Part shown: positions 7,637-8,107 of the stretch, piece after piece
Layout of the letters: every line of letters begins with the position of its first letter
Numbering within the stretch: the stretch's first letter is position 1
Assembly (NCBI GenBank): GCA_030145435.1
Contig: JAQYVQ010000053.1
Coordinates: 1 to 8,107 of the forward strand
Direction: 5' to 3'
DNA length: 8,107 nt
DNA from: Syntrophobacteria bacterium
GTDB lineage: Bacteria > Desulfobacterota > DSWW01
Notes under the pieces: generated by a model
Seen by the model: only the letters and a program-made list of their open reading frames with translations
Databases searched by the model: none
What the model was told of the DNA's origin: nothing
Translations under genes and position numbers: made by a program

Positions 7637-7677
7637 GTGGGATCGCCTATTCAAAATTCGATTTGTGCCGGGCGACT
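7637..7677 (+). repeat. Dispersed 41-bp repeat, copy 2
   Basis: This is the second copy, 134 bp after copy 1. It contains ATTCGATTTG at 7656-7665, whose perfect 10-bp inverted partner CAAATCGAAT lies at 7708-7717. Just inside, GGGC (7670-7673) can pair with GCCC (7701-7704). The 62-bp segment 7656-7717 can therefore fold as a long imperfect hairpin. The sequence upstream of this copy (from about 7611, ATGGAGGGAGTGGGGCGGGGC) resembles that upstream of copy 3 (from about 7729). The repeated unit is thus longer than 41 bp. Confidence 0.75.
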
Positions 7678-7760
7678 TTGTAGGGGGAGGGAGCGACGGA
7701 GCCCAAGCAAATCGAATGGGAAGAAGTCGATGGTGAGTGATGGGGGCGGTTGGGCATCGG

Positions 7761-7801
7761 GTGCGATGTCCTTGTTCCGGCTCGGTTCTCGCAGGGCGAC
7801 T
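7761..7801 (+). repeat. Dispersed 41-bp repeat, copy 3, start of a hairpin-flanked unit
   Basis: This is the third and most diverged copy, 124 bp after copy 2, ending in the same GCAGGGCGACT. It contains TGTTCCGGCT (7773-7782), whose perfect inverted partner AGCCGGAACA lies at 7890-7899, making a 127-bp unit closed by 10-bp arms. Inside are smaller stems: GCGACT (7796-7801) with AGTCGC (7864-7869), CGAAG-GA-CTTCG (7834-7845) and GCGC-AGA-GCGC (7845-7855). These last two share a base, so they could not both form fully. Confidence 0.7.
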
Positions 7802-7940
7802 CGTGGAGGCTTCCCGAGTCCCCGCGTGCATATCGAAGGACTTCGCGCAGAGCGCCCAAGCCCAGTCGCTGAGGGACGAGGGACTCTGTAGCCGGAACAT
7901 GGAGCTCAAGAGAACCGGGACGGAACAGGGGATGGCGCAG

Positions 7941-8107
7941 CTAGACGATCTCGAGCCACTTGAACCATATCGGGTGACTCACCTTGTACCACTCGAGGAT
8001 TTCCCGGAGCTTCACCTGGTCATCGGGTGGGATGACATCGGCCGGTATCCTGTCAAAGTGGAGCTTGATCGAGTGGTCTGCGAAATGCTCCAGGGCTTCG
8101 GTGCACA
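7941..8107 (-). CDS. 3' end of an unidentified protein-coding gene (5' part outside window)
   Basis: This open frame runs in from the right edge for 54 codons and ends at TAG (7943-7941). The visible C-terminus reads CTEALEHFADHSIKLHFDR, then IPADVIPPDDQVKLREILEW, then YKVSHPIWFKWLEIV. The composition is balanced, with hydrophobic, charged and aromatic residues alternating as in a folded protein, unlike the low-complexity frames beside it. The end is rich in Trp, Phe and Tyr (WY...IWFKWLEIV) and follows a probable amphipathic helix (QVKLREILEWYK). I do not recognise the family. It is not the end of peptide chain release factor 2, which sometimes precedes lysS. It lies on the same strand as lysS but about 640 bp away, with a promoter between them, so it is probably a separate transcription unit. 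I see no classical U-tract terminator after it. Confidence 0.65.
   Translation of the reverse strand, partial: CTEALEHFADHSIKLHFDRIPADVIPPDDQVKLREILEWYKVSHPIWFKWLEIV

Larger units (their letters stand above)
7301..7940. other. Intergenic region of about 640 bp with no convincing gene
   Basis: This stretch lies between the unidentified gene on the right and lysS. The first 80 bp next to lysS are AT-richer than their surroundings and hold the promoter. Next come a G-rich 7-bp tandem array (7399-7433), a plain stretch with a small TGCCT/AGGCA hairpin at 7465-7479, and three diverged copies of a 41-bp sequence between 7503 and 7801 with associated inverted repeats reaching 7899. Open frames here translate into low-complexity Arg/Ser/Pro-rich sequence without recognisable domains. 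I treat all of them as non-coding. Confidence 0.75.

Noticed and set aside
7503..7801. Possible CRISPR array
   Set aside because: There are only three copies, 66-83% identical, separated by 93 and 83 bp that are themselves partly similar, and no cas genes are present. True CRISPR repeats are near-identical with spacers of about 30-40 bp.
7390..7891. Small plus-strand open frames across the repeats
   Set aside because: They are short and overlap one another. They cross the G-rich array and the 41-bp repeats, and have no similarity I recognise.
7547..7909. 120-codon minus-strand open frame in the intergenic region
   Set aside because: Its translation is Arg/Ser/Pro/Thr-rich and lacks fold-like patterning. 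It runs through two of the 41-bp repeats and the hairpin arms, and has no ribosome binding site that I see. It is probably an accidental open frame in a repeat.

Overview
This window looks like chromosomal housekeeping DNA from a GC-rich diderm (Gram-negative type) bacterium. The evidence is an outer-membrane assembly gene (bamA) together with a complete lipoprotein-release ABC transporter (lolC, lolE, lolD). The order lysS - lolC/E - lolD - bamA is one I associate with Desulfobacterota (former Deltaproteobacteria) and neighbouring phyla. That placement is inference from gene order and protein style, not from a marker gene.

All five complete genes lie on the minus strand, so transcription runs from high to low coordinates. 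They are lysS (5798-7300), lolC-like (4487-5743), lolE-like (3233-4483), lolD (2485-3240) and bamA (23-2458). Spacing is tight: 54 nt, 3 nt, an 8-nt overlap and 26 nt. A good sigma70-type promoter (TTGACA, 18 nt, TATCTA) sits about 50-80 bp upstream of the lysS start. No terminator is visible between the genes. An AGGAAAGGA motif at the left edge, just after the bamA stop, suggests a sixth gene starts just outside the window.

The cluster makes functional sense. LolC, LolE and LolD form the inner-membrane machine that extracts outer-membrane lipoproteins and hands them to LolA. BamA is the outer-membrane beta-barrel insertase, and its partner lipoproteins depend on Lol. LysS (class II lysyl-tRNA synthetase) is a translation gene travelling at the head of the unit. 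The two permeases are tandem paralogues. Only the first carries the LolA-binding 'hook' motif known from E. coli LolC, so they look like a genuine C/E pair.

The right end is different. From 7301 to 7940 there is about 640 bp without a convincing gene. It holds the promoter, a G-rich array of five 7-bp units that fits a G-quadruplex pattern, and three diverged copies of a 41-bp sequence at 134- and 124-bp spacing. Two of these copies begin hairpin-capable units. At the extreme right (7941-8107) is the 3' end of another minus-strand gene, 54 codons plus a stop, whose product I do not recognise.

I found no clearly new biological system. The points most worth a second look are the structured intergenic repeats, the asymmetric LolC/LolE pair, and the unusual acidic, proline-rich linker in front of the BamA POTRA domains.
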